Assembly (NCBI RefSeq): GCF_013401555.1
Contig: NZ_CP058552.1
Location: forward strand, 3,534,001-3,598,000
Source of the DNA: Paenibacillus sp. E222
Lineage (GTDB): Bacteria > Bacillota > Bacilli > Paenibacillales > Paenibacillaceae
Length of the DNA: 64,000 bases
Direction of reading: 5' to 3'
Below are positions 7,776-14,443 of this stretch, piece after piece. Below the pieces are notes generated by a model. It saw only the letters and a list, made by a program, of their open reading frames with translations. It ran no database searches and was not told where the DNA came from. Position 1 is the first letter of the stretch. The number at the start of each line of letters is the position of its first letter. A program made the position numbers and the translations under genes.

Positions 7776-8004
7776 TCGGGTATAACCTCCTCGAAATGAT
7801 TGCTCAGAATAATGAAGTGATGCTGTCATGGCCTATTACACGTTTATCGGATACGCTAAACCCATAATTTTGCAAATGAGGCTTAAGGCGTATGTAATGA
7901 TGCCTGCATTTGTTATTTCCAATCCCATGTTATTTATGTACAATCAGGACGAATGAAGTTAAGTATGGTTGTCATTATCTGATTTAAATGAAGGAGAACT
8001 GAGA

Positions 8005-8301
8005 GTGCGCAAACGTTGGATTATGGTGGGATGGGGTGTCCTGCTGCTTGTCGTTTTTGGATGTAGCGATGTTACGGCAGCATATGCAAATTATCCGAGT
8101 GAATTGGATCAACAAACACGAGATGAGCTTATAGAAAAGTACGGTTTGGAAAAGCCGGAAGATCCACTACCGCGAAATCTTTTATTGGAGGGTGACTTGG
8201 GGATGAGCTTCAAATCACCAATTGAACGGTATAAGATGGCGATTAGTACGATTCAATCGCTCCAGCAACCAATTACGTTTATCATTCGTCTACTGGTGTA
8301 A
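8005..8301 (+). CDS. Small lipoprotein resembling the N-terminal part of an OppB/DppB-type permease
   Basis: 98 residues from GTG 8005, which is preceded by AAGGAGAAC. A signal peptide ends in VVFGC (Cys at residue 19). The mature part, TRDELIEKYGLEKPEDPLPRNLLLEGDLGMSF, strongly recalls the extracellular loop of peptide/nickel ABC permeases (LR.ELGLD.P...QYLNWL...GDLG.S) that directly follows their first helix. The membrane helices that should come next are missing; the protein ends ITFIIRLLV. It may be a domesticated or decayed permease fragment. An independent small secreted protein is also possible. Confidence 0.6.
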   Translation: MRKRWIMVGWGVLLLVVFGCSDVTAAYANYPSELDQQTRDELIEKYGLEKPEDPLPRNLLLEGDLGMSFKSPIERYKMAISTIQSLQQPITFIIRLLV

Positions 8302-8354
8302 AATAAACTTCTACAGGGCAGGCTAACGTAAACATTGCCCAAGGAGTGAATGAT

Positions 8355-8675
8355 ATGAGAATGCTCATCGTAGCCCTGATGACGGTGATACTAAGTTTAA
8401 GTGGACTAGCAACAAGTTCAGCAACGGCAATTCCGGATTATGCGAAGTGGGGAATCATTGCAGTGAAGGAAACGCAAACCAAGTACAACGTGGACATCTT
8501 GGATTACAAACACATTGGCCGCACCTCGTTAACAGCAGACCAATCCCGTGAACAGTTCAAGTTATGGGTACGTAATAAAGACGGTAAACAATTTGCTGTA
8601 TTTGTGAATGTCGATTTTAACCCGTCTACCCAGCAGCTGAAAAAAGTACAATTCACGGAATCGGATCGACGTTGA
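8355..8675 (+). CDS. DUF3889 secreted protein (YqzG-like)
   Basis: 106 residues. AAGGAG at 8341-8346 supports ATG 8355. The N-terminal signal peptide (MRMLIVALMTVILSLSGLA, cleavage after a Ser/Ala-rich stretch near residue 25) is followed by the DUF3889 pattern IPDYAKWGIIAVKETQTKY, ILDYKHIGR, FKLWVRNKDGKQFAVFVNVDFN. B. subtilis YqzG has the same layout. It is exported and of unknown function. It lies 53 bases downstream of the small lipoprotein gene and is followed by a terminator, so the two may be co-transcribed. Confidence 0.8.
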   Translation: MRMLIVALMTVILSLSGLATSSATAIPDYAKWGIIAVKETQTKYNVDILDYKHIGRTSLTADQSREQFKLWVRNKDGKQFAVFVNVDFNPSTQQLKKVQFTESDRR

Positions 8676-8708
8676 ACTGAACAAGAACTGCACAGCAAGA
8701 AAGATAGG

Positions 8709-8748
8709 AACCAGACTTCTCTGTAAAAGGGAGTGAGTCTGGTTTTTT
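8709..8748 (+). terminator. Rho-independent terminator
   Basis: AACCAGACT pairs with AGTCTGGTT, followed by a T-run, downstream of the DUF3889 gene. Confidence 0.8.
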
Positions 8749-8776
8749 AATTTCAAAAAAATCCTTTTTTTAGTTG

Positions 8777-8806
8777 TTGAATAAAGAACTTATGTTCGCA
8801 TATAAT
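8777..8806 (+). promoter_or_regulatory. SigA-type promoter of the WYL-like/winged-helix operon
   Basis: TTGAAT at 8777-8782 and a perfect TATAAT at 8801-8806 with an 18-base spacer. The spacer contains a LexA-like box. Confidence 0.75.
8785..8798. promoter_or_regulatory. LexA (SOS) box 1
   Basis: AGAACTTATGTTCG has the GAAC-N4-GTTC core of the Bacillus LexA/DinR box and lies between -35 and -10, the usual place for SOS repression. Confidence 0.7.
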
Positions 8807-8813
8807 AATAAAA

Positions 8814-8827
8814 CAAACACATGTTCT
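8814..8827. promoter_or_regulatory. LexA (SOS) box 2
   Basis: Read on the minus strand, AGAACATGTGTTTG matches CGAACRNRYGTTYG at 13 of 14 positions. It lies just downstream of the predicted transcription start and 5 bases before the ribosome binding site. Confidence 0.6.
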
Positions 8828-8843
8828 TATTGGAGGGATGATT

Positions 8844-9056
8844 ATGCTAGGGAAATATATTGGTCAGATGGTTGAACTCGTCTACATGGATCGTGCAGGG
8901 CATATTACACAGCGGCAGATTCGAATCAACAGTGTGCGGGAAGGGAAGATTAGAGCATCCGCAGGGAAAGAGGGGGCACCCCGAACATTTCTGGAACAAG
9001 GTATTCTGGCATGGCGTCCCGTACTCCATAAGGAAGGGAAGGAAGAAATATGCTGA
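8844..9056 (+). CDS. Minimal WYL-like small protein, predicted DNA-damage-inducible
   Basis: 70 residues. The ATG at 8844 is 6 bases after GGAGGG; the in-frame ATG at 8838 abuts it. The beta-rich sequence VELVYMDRAGHITQRQIRI, then GKIRASAGKEGAPRTF and a closing ILAWRPV, follows the layout of the WYL domain (strand, G-x-x-x-x-R-x-I, R-x-F, I). WYL domains normally sit at the C-terminus of winged-helix regulators and sense nucleic-acid ligands. Here the domain stands alone and its stop codon overlaps the start of a separate winged-helix gene by 7 bases. Two LexA-like boxes in the promoter suggest SOS control. The WYL assignment is by eye. Confidence 0.6.
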   Translation: MLGKYIGQMVELVYMDRAGHITQRQIRINSVREGKIRASAGKEGAPRTFLEQGILAWRPVLHKEGKEEIC

Positions 9057-9331
9057 ATGATTTTGAACGCAAAATTTTGCGTATTATTGTTAATTATGCG
9101 GGGCAGCGTCGCCGGGTGCCACGAATGGATGAGTTGGAGAATAAGACGGGCAGAAGCAAGGCGTTCATTCATGAGTCACTGCTGGAGCTTGAGCGCAGGC
9201 AGCATATTGTGTGGGAAAACAAGTCTACGCTGGAAGGCATATTAATTCTGCAAGCATGGGAGCAGGAACAACAGCCCATTCGTAAAAGCCCACCCGCTGG
9301 AGATGCCGTGAAATATTTTACCGAATATTAA
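9050..9331 (+). CDS. Winged-helix DNA-binding small protein, partner of the WYL-like gene
   Basis: 93 residues starting inside the preceding gene (ATG 9050, GGAAGGAAG upstream), so translation is coupled. LNDFERKILRIIVNYAGQR (helix 1), RVPRMDELENKTGRS (helix 2), KAFIHESLLELERRQHIVWE (recognition helix and start of wing) gives a winged-helix pattern like the N-terminal DNA-binding domain of LexA. The last ~20 residues (QQPIRKSPPAGDAV) are probably flexible. Together with the upstream WYL-like protein it would reconstitute a two-part wHTH/WYL regulator. Targets are unknown; the operon may autoregulate. Confidence 0.65.
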   Translation: MLNDFERKILRIIVNYAGQRRRVPRMDELENKTGRSKAFIHESLLELERRQHIVWENKSTLEGILILQAWEQEQQPIRKSPPAGDAVKYFTEY

Positions 9332-9332
9332 A

Positions 9333-9368
9333 ACGTAAAAAACGCCAACCCGGAATGCCGGATTGGCG
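9333..9368 (-). terminator. Terminator of the DUF3892 gene (minus strand)
   Basis: CGCCAACCCGG/CCGGATTGGCG stem; reading leftward it is followed by TTTTTTACG. It lies 24 bases past the DUF3892 stop. Confidence 0.75.
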
Positions 9369-9391
9369 CCATGTGAGGCAGCATACATCTA

Positions 9392-9628
9392 TTAGAAGAT
9401 AGGAAGTTGATCAAGGTTATTGGTTGGGTCGCCGTCTGCATCACCGCGAATGTACATTTCGCCGTCTCTGCCTTTAAAGACGTTTACACCTGCAATTGCT
9501 CCTGCTTTGACTTCTGCCAGTGCTTGTTGGTAGTCCAGCACACGTCCGGATGAAGTTTGGAACGCTGTCAGATCACCGTCACCATTTTTTTGTACTGCTG
9601 TGAAGCTTTCGCGTGTCGTTTGATCCAT
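9392..9628 (-). CDS. DUF3892 family protein
   Basis: 78-residue soluble protein with the DUF3892 pattern: TAVQKNGDGDLTAFQTSSGRVLDYQQAL, AGAIAGVNVFKGRDG, YIRGDADGDPTNNLDQLP. The NNLD-LP ending is highly characteristic. Members are small, common in Bacillales and of unknown function. The start ATG is preceded on the minus strand by AAGGAGAGTG. It is monocistronic, with its own terminator on the left. Confidence 0.85.
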   Translation of the reverse strand: MDQTTRESFTAVQKNGDGDLTAFQTSSGRVLDYQQALAEVKAGAIAGVNVFKGRDGEMYIRGDADGDPTNNLDQLPIF

Positions 9629-9738
9629 GATGTCACACTCTCCTTATTTGACCAAATAGGAATCTGGTTTCCTCTTTAGCCTGTCCGGATCAAAAAAAAG
9701 TATGCATAGCATGGCTTCATATCGCTCGCAGTGATAAT

Positions 9739-10182
9739 TTACAGGCTCTTTTGCATCCGAACATGCAGAATGTCTGCATCATAAAAAGGCTCTTCCGAGA
9801 TTACTTCATATCCGAGCTTTTCGTAGAACTTCTGCGCCTGGCATTGTGCGTCCAAAACAGAGTAGGAAAGTCCCAATTCGCGTGCCCGTTCTTCCATGGC
9901 TAACAGCAGCACACGCCCGTAGCCGAAAGCACGATGAGATTTGAGAACAGCGATACGCTGCATTTTGGCGGTATCCTTGGTGTAATAGATCAGACGCCCT
10001 GTAGCTACAGCCTGTCCATCTGTACTTAACAATACGTGATGCACATCAGGGCTGATGATATCATATTGATCGATCTCAATGTCAGCAGGCACCTGCTGCT
10101 CGATGACAAAAACATGATTGCGAATATCCAATGCTTCCTGAAGTTGTTCTTCAGTAGTTACATAACTAATCTCAGCTGCCAA
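9739..10182 (-). CDS. GNAT N-acetyltransferase, YjcF-like
   Basis: 147 residues when started at TTG 10182, which has AAAGAAGGT upstream on the minus strand and fits the family N-terminus; the longer open frame to 10311 runs through the promoter. Family features are ALDIRNHVFVIEQQVP (residues ~15-30), the acetyl-CoA-binding motif A RIAVLKSHRAFGYGRVLL near residue 80, and AQCQAQKFYEKLGYEVISEEPFYDADILHVRM at the C-terminus. The layout is that of B. subtilis YjcF and ElaA-type acetyltransferases; the substrate is unknown. A TATAAT -10 element is visible on the minus strand at 10220-10225. Confidence 0.88.
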   Translation of the reverse strand: MAAEISYVTTEEQLQEALDIRNHVFVIEQQVPADIEIDQYDIISPDVHHVLLSTDGQAVATGRLIYYTKDTAKMQRIAVLKSHRAFGYGRVLLLAMEERARELGLSYSVLDAQCQAQKFYEKLGYEVISEEPFYDADILHVRMQKSL

Positions 10183-10286
10183 TTCTATACCTTCTTTCTG
10201 CTCTACGCTATCAGACTGAATTATACAAAAAAATGCTTTTCCTGTATAGTTAAGACTGGAACATACTGGGAGAGGAGGGATGAACC

Positions 10287-10400
10287 ATGGGTATGGCAGG
10301 AGTGATGGCAATCACCCTTTTAATGGCGGCCGGCATGATTGCTTTGTTGTATTATGTGACCAAGAAGGCGTACTCCAAGAAGTGGGACGAAGATGAGTGA
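10287..10400 (+). CDS. 37-residue single-pass membrane peptide
   Basis: Starts at ATG 10287 after a strong GAGGAGGG (10272-10279). The product is one hydrophobic helix (MAGVMAITLLMAAGMIALLYYV, residues 3-24) followed by a charged tail TKKAYSKKWDEDE. It is divergent from the YjcF-like gene and too short for standard gene finders. Good translation signals and an amphipathic tail support a real small membrane protein. Function unknown. Confidence 0.6.
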   Translation: MGMAGVMAITLLMAAGMIALLYYVTKKAYSKKWDEDE

Positions 10401-10418
10401 AATGCGACATCCTGTTCC

Positions 10419-10673
10419 TCAGGGTAAGACTTCAACATTGCCTTGTGGGGAGTACACGTCATGCACAACAGACTTGGAATACACATCCAGCCAAACGGGC
10501 AGGTCATCATTCACCTCTTTGGGCTCTTTTAACTGTTGAAATTGTACGGTATGTTCATCCCGTTCCAAACTGCAACCGACAGAAACGTATATTAATGCAA
10601 CAAGCGCAATCAGACAGGCTACGTTTTTGGCAGTGATAATGAAACGCAGCTTACGTTCTCTCATATTCCTCAT
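10419..10673 (-). CDS. Small exported or membrane-anchored protein, unknown
   Basis: 84 residues starting at ATG 10673, with GAGGTGA upstream on the minus strand. A basic N-terminus (MRNMRERKLRF) is followed by a hydrophobic helix (residues ~14-33) ending VSVGCS, which is lipobox-like with Cys at 34, then a polar C-terminus. It is convergent with the 37-residue membrane peptide, with 18 bases between the two genes. No family is recognised. Confidence 0.55.
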   Translation of the reverse strand: MRNMRERKLRFIITAKNVACLIALVALIYVSVGCSLERDEHTVQFQQLKEPKEVNDDLPVWLDVYSKSVVHDVYSPQGNVEVLP

Positions 10674-10753
10674 ATGGAAGTCACCTCGTCATCAAAATGG
10701 TAATCATTCCTTTATTGTGCACCAATTCGAATAAAATATTACCAATATAACGA

Positions 10754-10783
10754 TTGACAATGAACACGGTTACTTGGTATGAT
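10754..10783 (+). promoter_or_regulatory. Promoter of tRNA-Val
   Basis: Perfect TTGACA at 10754-10759 and TATGAT at 10778-10783 with an 18-base spacer, 34 bases upstream of the tRNA. Confidence 0.75.
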
Positions 10784-10817
10784 ACTGTTACTTGATTGGC
10801 AAACAATTAAATATCAT

Positions 10818-10890
10818 GATCTGTTAGCTCAGCTGGGAGAGCACTATCTTGACAGGGTAGGGGTCAGTGGTTCGAGCCCACTACAGATCA
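10818..10890 (+). tRNA. tRNA-Val (anticodon GAC)
   Basis: A 73-base cloverleaf: acceptor stem GATCTGT/ACAGATC fully paired, D arm GCTC..GAGC, anticodon stem CTATC/GGTAG with loop TTGACAG giving anticodon GAC, T arm AGTGG-TTCGAGC-CCACT, discriminator A. The CCA end is not encoded. It stands alone rather than in a tRNA cluster, has its own promoter and terminator, and a degraded copy of its 3' half lies at 11797-11828. Confidence 0.93.
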
Positions 10891-10895
10891 TACGT

Positions 10896-10925
10896 AAAAG
10901 TCCTTGCACAGAAAGGGCTTTTTTC
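10896..10925 (+). terminator. Terminator after tRNA-Val
   Basis: AAAAGTCCTT..AAAGGGCTTTTTT hairpin with T-run directly after the tRNA. Confidence 0.7.
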
Positions 10926-11057
10926 TTTGTGGTGGGTGTGGTTTGTTGATTACATTATAATTATGATCAAACGTTCGAGGTCACAGAAAATCAACTTATC
11001 AGTTTTAATTAATTTTAAGTTGATCAGACAGGTACAAAATCTCAGGGGAATAATGAT

Positions 11058-11156
11058 TTGAAAAAAAGGATTAGATCTCTAATTTTTCCATCTATATATT
11101 TGAACGAATATTTATTAATTGAGTTGGCAAGATCAGAAATAAAAAGTGGGGAATAA
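11058..11156 (+). CDS. Possible 32-residue upstream peptide (weak)
   Basis: TTG-initiated frame beginning MKKRIRSLIFPSIYLNEYLL and ending GE, preceded by CAGGGGAA and ending 3 bases before the next ATG. Its tail supplies the GTGGGG ribosome binding site of the next gene. Translation coupling is plausible, but the frame is short and AT-rich, so it may be chance. Confidence 0.3.
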   Translation: MKKRIRSLIFPSIYLNEYLLIELARSEIKSGE

Positions 11157-11159
11157 TAA

Positions 11160-11570
11160 ATGTCTAAGGCATCTCTAATAGCAATTGGTTGTATTGTTTG
11201 CACCTTCGGATTTTTAATGAAAGCATCAGGGCAAGTTTGCACATGTTTATCACTAGCTGGACTAACATTTTTTATTGGAGATATGATTCATGCTTCTCGA
11301 AGTCTCTCATCAAATACCTTTTCTAAAGTATTAAAGTATGTTGGGTGCTTTATTTATATTATTTCTGCAGCCATAGGAATTTTAGCACTCTTCCCGGAAT
11401 CTGAAATTTTCCGAATGTGTTATGACATCTTTGGTAATGTAGCAGATTTTTGCAGAATTGATCAAGCCTCTATTGATTCTAAAATTCCTATTATTTCTCT
11501 TGGTTGTACAATGATATATATTGCAATACGGATAATGATAGCTGAGCGTAGTGCGGTAATTACAAGATAA
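11160..11570 (+). CDS. Four-helix membrane protein, unknown, in AT-rich DNA
   Basis: 136 residues with four hydrophobic segments (about 5-20, 29-45, 60-80 and 108-126) and five or more cysteines, including CTC and CR between helices. No family is recognised. It has visibly lower GC and different codon use from its neighbours and lies between an intact tRNA-Val and a decayed tRNA 3' fragment, which suggests it is cargo of a former integrated element. GTGGGGAAT provides the ribosome binding site. Confidence 0.55.
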   Translation: MSKASLIAIGCIVCTFGFLMKASGQVCTCLSLAGLTFFIGDMIHASRSLSSNTFSKVLKYVGCFIYIISAAIGILALFPESEIFRMCYDIFGNVADFCRIDQASIDSKIPIISLGCTMIYIAIRIMIAERSAVITR

Positions 11571-11902
11571 TAAGGTGAACTTAACCACCAGAACTAGAAA
11601 AGGTAGTTTTTTGTATGTTCGAGCCAAAATAGCTGAATGACTATATTACTGATAACAGTAAGACTGAATCCACCAGTCTTGGAGTCTTGTAAGGTTCAAA
11701 ATCTTCCCTTACTCCACTAATATAGTAACCTTAATTTGCGTTTTGTCACCAATATTAGTCATAGCTTCTCATTGCTCCTACTAGATTACCTTAAATGGTA
11801 GGGGCAGTCGTTCGATCACTACGGATTAAAACGACAGAGCCTTACGTAGTAGTCATACCACTGAAGTAGAGAGGGAAAACATCCTTCGCGTCAACCCTTT
11901 CA
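11571..11902. other. Gene-free 332-base stretch
   Basis: No open frame with translation signals is visible. It contains the degenerate tRNA-Val 3' remnant at 11797-11828 and otherwise AT-rich sequence with many short stops. It is consistent with the eroded end of an integrated element. Confidence 0.6.
11797..11828 (+). pseudogene. Degenerate copy of the tRNA-Val 3' half, possible old attachment site
   Basis: GGTAGGGG-CAGTCGTTCGATC--ACTACGGATTA aligns with the tRNA segment running from the anticodon stem to the acceptor end (10854-10890) with a few substitutions and two small gaps. The T-loop TTCGA is retained. A duplicated tRNA 3' end downstream of an intact tRNA is the classic footprint of site-specific integration. 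Confidence 0.55.
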
Positions 11903-12238
11903 CTAATTCTTCTGCAAATCAGCAAGATTCTGTCTACCCCAATCGCAGAGAATCTCCAGCACAGGCATCAGCGTTAATCCTTCACGAGACAAAGAGTATT
12001 CTACTTTTGGCGGTAATTGTGGGTACTCTGTACGAATAATTAATTGATCGGCCTCTAATTCCTTCAGTTGAGAGCTTAACATTTTATGTGTAATTCCATC
12101 CAAGGCTCTTTTCAATTCTCCATATCGCAATGTTTCTTTTTTCCATAACCAAAACAAAATATGCATTTTCCATTTTCCACCGATCAACGACATGGCATGT
12201 GTGAATGGTCTAACGTTTACTTCCTCAGCAGTTTCCAT
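11903..12238 (-). CDS. HxlR/MarR-type winged-helix regulator
   Basis: 111 residues from ATG 12238 (minus-strand GGAG about 7 bases upstream). The HxlR pattern is clear: ALSLIGGKWKMHILFWL-type opening (residues 15-31), ETLRYGELKRALDGITHKMLSSQLKELEADQLI (helix-turn-helix) and the wing PQLPPKVEYSLSREGLTLMPVL. HxlR proteins such as YodB/HypR sense quinones or electrophiles through an N-terminal Cys; that Cys is missing here and the only cysteine is C98 near the C-terminus. It is divergent from an old yellow enzyme gene with 126 bases between, so it probably controls that gene. Interspersed TAGTAT/ATACTA repeats in the gap are candidate operators. Confidence 0.88.
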   Translation of the reverse strand: METAEEVNVRPFTHAMSLIGGKWKMHILFWLWKKETLRYGELKRALDGITHKMLSSQLKELEADQLIIRTEYPQLPPKVEYSLSREGLTLMPVLEILCDWGRQNLADLQKN

Positions 12239-12364
12239 ATTCCACTCTCCTTTTAGATAGTATCTACCTTTTAAGTGCATACTATACTCTCATTTCACCC
12301 TACTATACAATAACTCATGAAACAGAGACAAGGCTGAACAAGCCTAATAAAAGGAGAGATATGT

Positions 12365-13561
12365 ATGGAAAATAATAATCGTAATTTCTTGCAGCCTTAT
12401 ACATTTGCGAATGGTTTTACGCTGAAAAATAGAGTGGTCATGGCGCCAATGACAACGATGTCCAGTTTCTTCGATGGTTCCATCACCAATGATGAAGTCG
12501 ATTATTATGCCGAACGGGCGGGTGGCCCTGGGATGATCATTACAGGTGTTGCGTATGTAACCGATGGAGGAAAAGGCTTCGAAGGTGAGCTTTCCATTGC
12601 AAGTGATTCTACAGTCAAAGGACTGTCCAAAATTGCAAGAGCCATTCAGAAAGACGGAACGAAAGCCGTTGTACAAATCTTTCATGCAGGGCGCAAAACA
12701 AACTCCAAAACGCTAAGAGGTGTACAACCCACCAGTGCGAGTGCAATCGCTGCCGCACATCCAATCGACTCGGAGACGCCGCGTGAATTAACACCTGAGG
12801 AAATCGAAAGCATTATTAAGGACTTCGGCAGGGCAACCTTGCGGGCCATACAAGCTGGTTTTGACGGAGTAGAGCTTCACGGGGCCAACACGTATCTGTT
12901 GCAGCAATTTTTCTCCGTCAATTCCAATCAACGGTCCGATCAGTGGGGTGGCAGCTTTGAAAATCGTATGCGATTTCCGCTGGCAGTCATTCAGGAGGTT
13001 GCATCGGTTATCGATGCCCATGTGGATAAACCCTTCATCCTCGGTTATCGGATTTCACCCGAAGAAATTCATATGCCGGGCATCCAGCTCGAAGACTCCC
13101 TGGCTTTTGCCCAGGCTCTGACGAACACTCGGGTTGATTACATTCATTTGTCGATGGGAAGTTACAAACGAACCTCTTTAAACCAACCCGATGACAAGGA
13201 GCCGATCTTAACTAAATTCGTTCGGGTTCTGGATCAAAAAAAACCTCTGATCGGTATTGGATCGATTGAGCGGCCGGAAGACGCAGAAGAAGTTGTCAAC
13301 GCGGGGGCAACTTTGGCTGCACTCGGACGGGAATTGATTCGCGAGCCGAAATGGGTACAGAAGGTAAAAGCAGGCGACCTTGGCAGCATTCGTTACCAAA
13401 TATCTCCGTCTGATATGGATGAACTGCGCATTCCATTGGCAATGCAGACTTATCTAGAAGGTTCGTTTCGGGAGGTTATGCACTTAACTACCGACAGTCA
13501 GGAAGGGACTGATTACCAGAATTCGCTTGCACCGATGGAGGGCTTTGAGAAGAAGATGTAA
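12365..13561 (+). CDS. Old yellow enzyme family NADH:flavin oxidoreductase (YqiG-like)
   Basis: 398-residue FMN-dependent ene-reductase with a single TIM barrel and no C-terminal iron-sulphur domain. Landmarks are KNRVVMAPMTT (22-32), Q104, FHAGR (106-110), the catalytic pair in HGANTYLL (H172/N175), FFSVNSNQRSDQWGGSFENR (182-201) and the phosphate-binding GIGSIERPEDAEEV near 290. Such enzymes reduce activated C=C bonds of quinones, enones or nitro compounds. A strong AAAGGAGAG precedes the ATG. The divergent HxlR gene is the likely electrophile-responsive regulator. Confidence 0.92.
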   Translation: MENNNRNFLQPYTFANGFTLKNRVVMAPMTTMSSFFDGSITNDEVDYYAERAGGPGMIITGVAYVTDGGKGFEGELSIASDSTVKGLSKIARAIQKDGTKAVVQIFHAGRKTNSKTLRGVQPTSASAIAAAHPIDSETPRELTPEEIESIIKDFGRATLRAIQAGFDGVELHGANTYLLQQFFSVNSNQRSDQWGGSFENRMRFPLAVIQEVASVIDAHVDKPFILGYRISPEEIHMPGIQLEDSLAFAQALTNTRVDYIHLSMGSYKRTSLNQPDDKEPILTKFVRVLDQKKPLIGIGSIERPEDAEEVVNAGATLAALGRELIREPKWVQKVKAGDLGSIRYQISPSDMDELRIPLAMQTYLEGSFREVMHLTTDSQEGTDYQNSLAPMEGFEKKM

Positions 13562-13626
13562 AAGTTAATATATATTAAGGTGGATTCAACTTTTGGATCA
13601 TTAATAAATATGTATCAATTACGGAG

Positions 13627-13669
13627 CAACCATTTCCTTGTATTACATGAGGAAGTGGTTGTTTTTTTA
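13627..13669 (+). terminator. Rho-independent terminator
   Basis: CAACCATTTCCT pairs with AGGAAGTGGTTG, followed by seven T, downstream of the old yellow enzyme gene. Confidence 0.88.
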
Positions 13670-13679
13670 TAATAATGAT

Positions 13680-13715
13680 TTACAAACACAATTTAATTGT
13701 GTACAATGTAATTGT
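13680..13715 (+). promoter_or_regulatory. ohr promoter with OhrR-type operator
   Basis: TTTACA at 13680-13685 and TACAAT at 13702-13707 are 16 bases apart. The spacer is a perfect palindrome, CACAATT-T-AATTGTG at 13687-13701, nearly identical to the B. subtilis OhrR operator TACAATTNAATTGTA. A second, imperfect half-pair, ACAATGTAATTGT, follows at 13703-13715. No ohrR gene is in the window. Confidence 0.75.
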
Positions 13716-13779
13716 TAGCAATACAAAAGAGATGTACCTTTACAAAATAAAATCTAAACATACAGAGGAGCCAATACTC

Positions 13780-14199
13780 ATGAAAACATTATATGAAACT
13801 ACAGTTATTAATACAGGTGGACGTCAAGGGATTGTGCAATCGCCAGATAACGTATTTATGCTTGATGTCGCTGCCCCGCCTGAACTGGGAGGCAAAGTGA
13901 CGACAGCTACGAATCCAGAGCAATTGTTTGCAGCAGGCTACAGTGCTTGCTTTAATTCGGCGCTGGAGTTTCAGTTGAAGAAACACAAAGTCGAAATTGA
14001 GAGAAGCACGGTATCGGCTACGGTTATGCTTGTGACAGACCCTACGGATAATGGTGTGAAACTGGAAGTGGAACTTGAAGTTAAAATTGAAGGTCTGGAT
14101 GAGGAGACAGCACAGAAATTTGTCAAACTTGCTCATGACTACTGCCCATATTCCAAAGGCATCAAAGGGAACGTCAATGTTACCGTTGGGCTAGCTTAA
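13780..14199 (+). CDS. ohr: Organic hydroperoxide resistance protein, Ohr (OsmC superfamily)
   Basis: 139 residues. The start at 13780 is 8 bases after GAGGAG. Ohr homodimers reduce organic hydroperoxides through a Cys pair: C57 (AGYSACFNSAL) and C122 (AHDYCPYSKGI) are both present, with the conserved NPEQLFAAGY helix before C57. The N-terminus LYETTVINTGGRQGIV and D-x-P-PELGG match the Ohr rather than the OsmC branch. Peroxide-inducible control is supported by the OhrR-type palindrome between -35 and -10. It is monocistronic, with a terminator downstream. Confidence 0.94.
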   Translation: MKTLYETTVINTGGRQGIVQSPDNVFMLDVAAPPELGGKVTTATNPEQLFAAGYSACFNSALEFQLKKHKVEIERSTVSATVMLVTDPTDNGVKLEVELEVKIEGLDEETAQKFVKLAHDYCPYSKGIKGNVNVTVGLA

Positions 14200-14295
14200 T
14201 CATTAAGCCAAGCCAAGTCAATTCAACCGTTAGTTTGAACTTCATTGTTGAAGTCTGAAGCACGTATCTAAAATACGGTCTAAACTACCTGAAGG

Positions 14296-14320
14296 CCTCC
14301 GAGAAATCGGAGGTTTTTTT
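14296..14320 (+). terminator. Rho-independent terminator
   Basis: CCTCCGA-GAAA-TCGGAGG with a tetraloop and seven T after it, downstream of ohr. Confidence 0.9.
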
Positions 14321-14378
14321 GATATGCTCTTTAACTTTGCAGCGACAACCAATAAATAGGTAATGAAATCAATTACGA

Positions 14379-14407
14379 TTGAAATATACCCATATGGGGT
14401 ATATTAT
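14379..14407 (+). promoter_or_regulatory. Promoter with CsoR-type copper operator
   Basis: TTGAAA (14379-14384) and TATTAT (14402-14407) are 17 bases apart. The spacer holds a palindrome, ATATACCC-ATAT-GGGGTATAT (14384-14404), of the TACCC...GGGTA type bound by CsoR repressors. This points to copper-responsive derepression of the downstream lipoprotein. Confidence 0.7.
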
Positions 14408-14443
14408 AAGAGTAGAAATCGAAAGTTCAAAGGAGTGCAACTC

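Noticed and set aside
7776..8004. PerR box upstream of the Mn catalase
   Set aside because: I looked for TTATAATNATTATAA-like sequence in the divergent gap and saw none.
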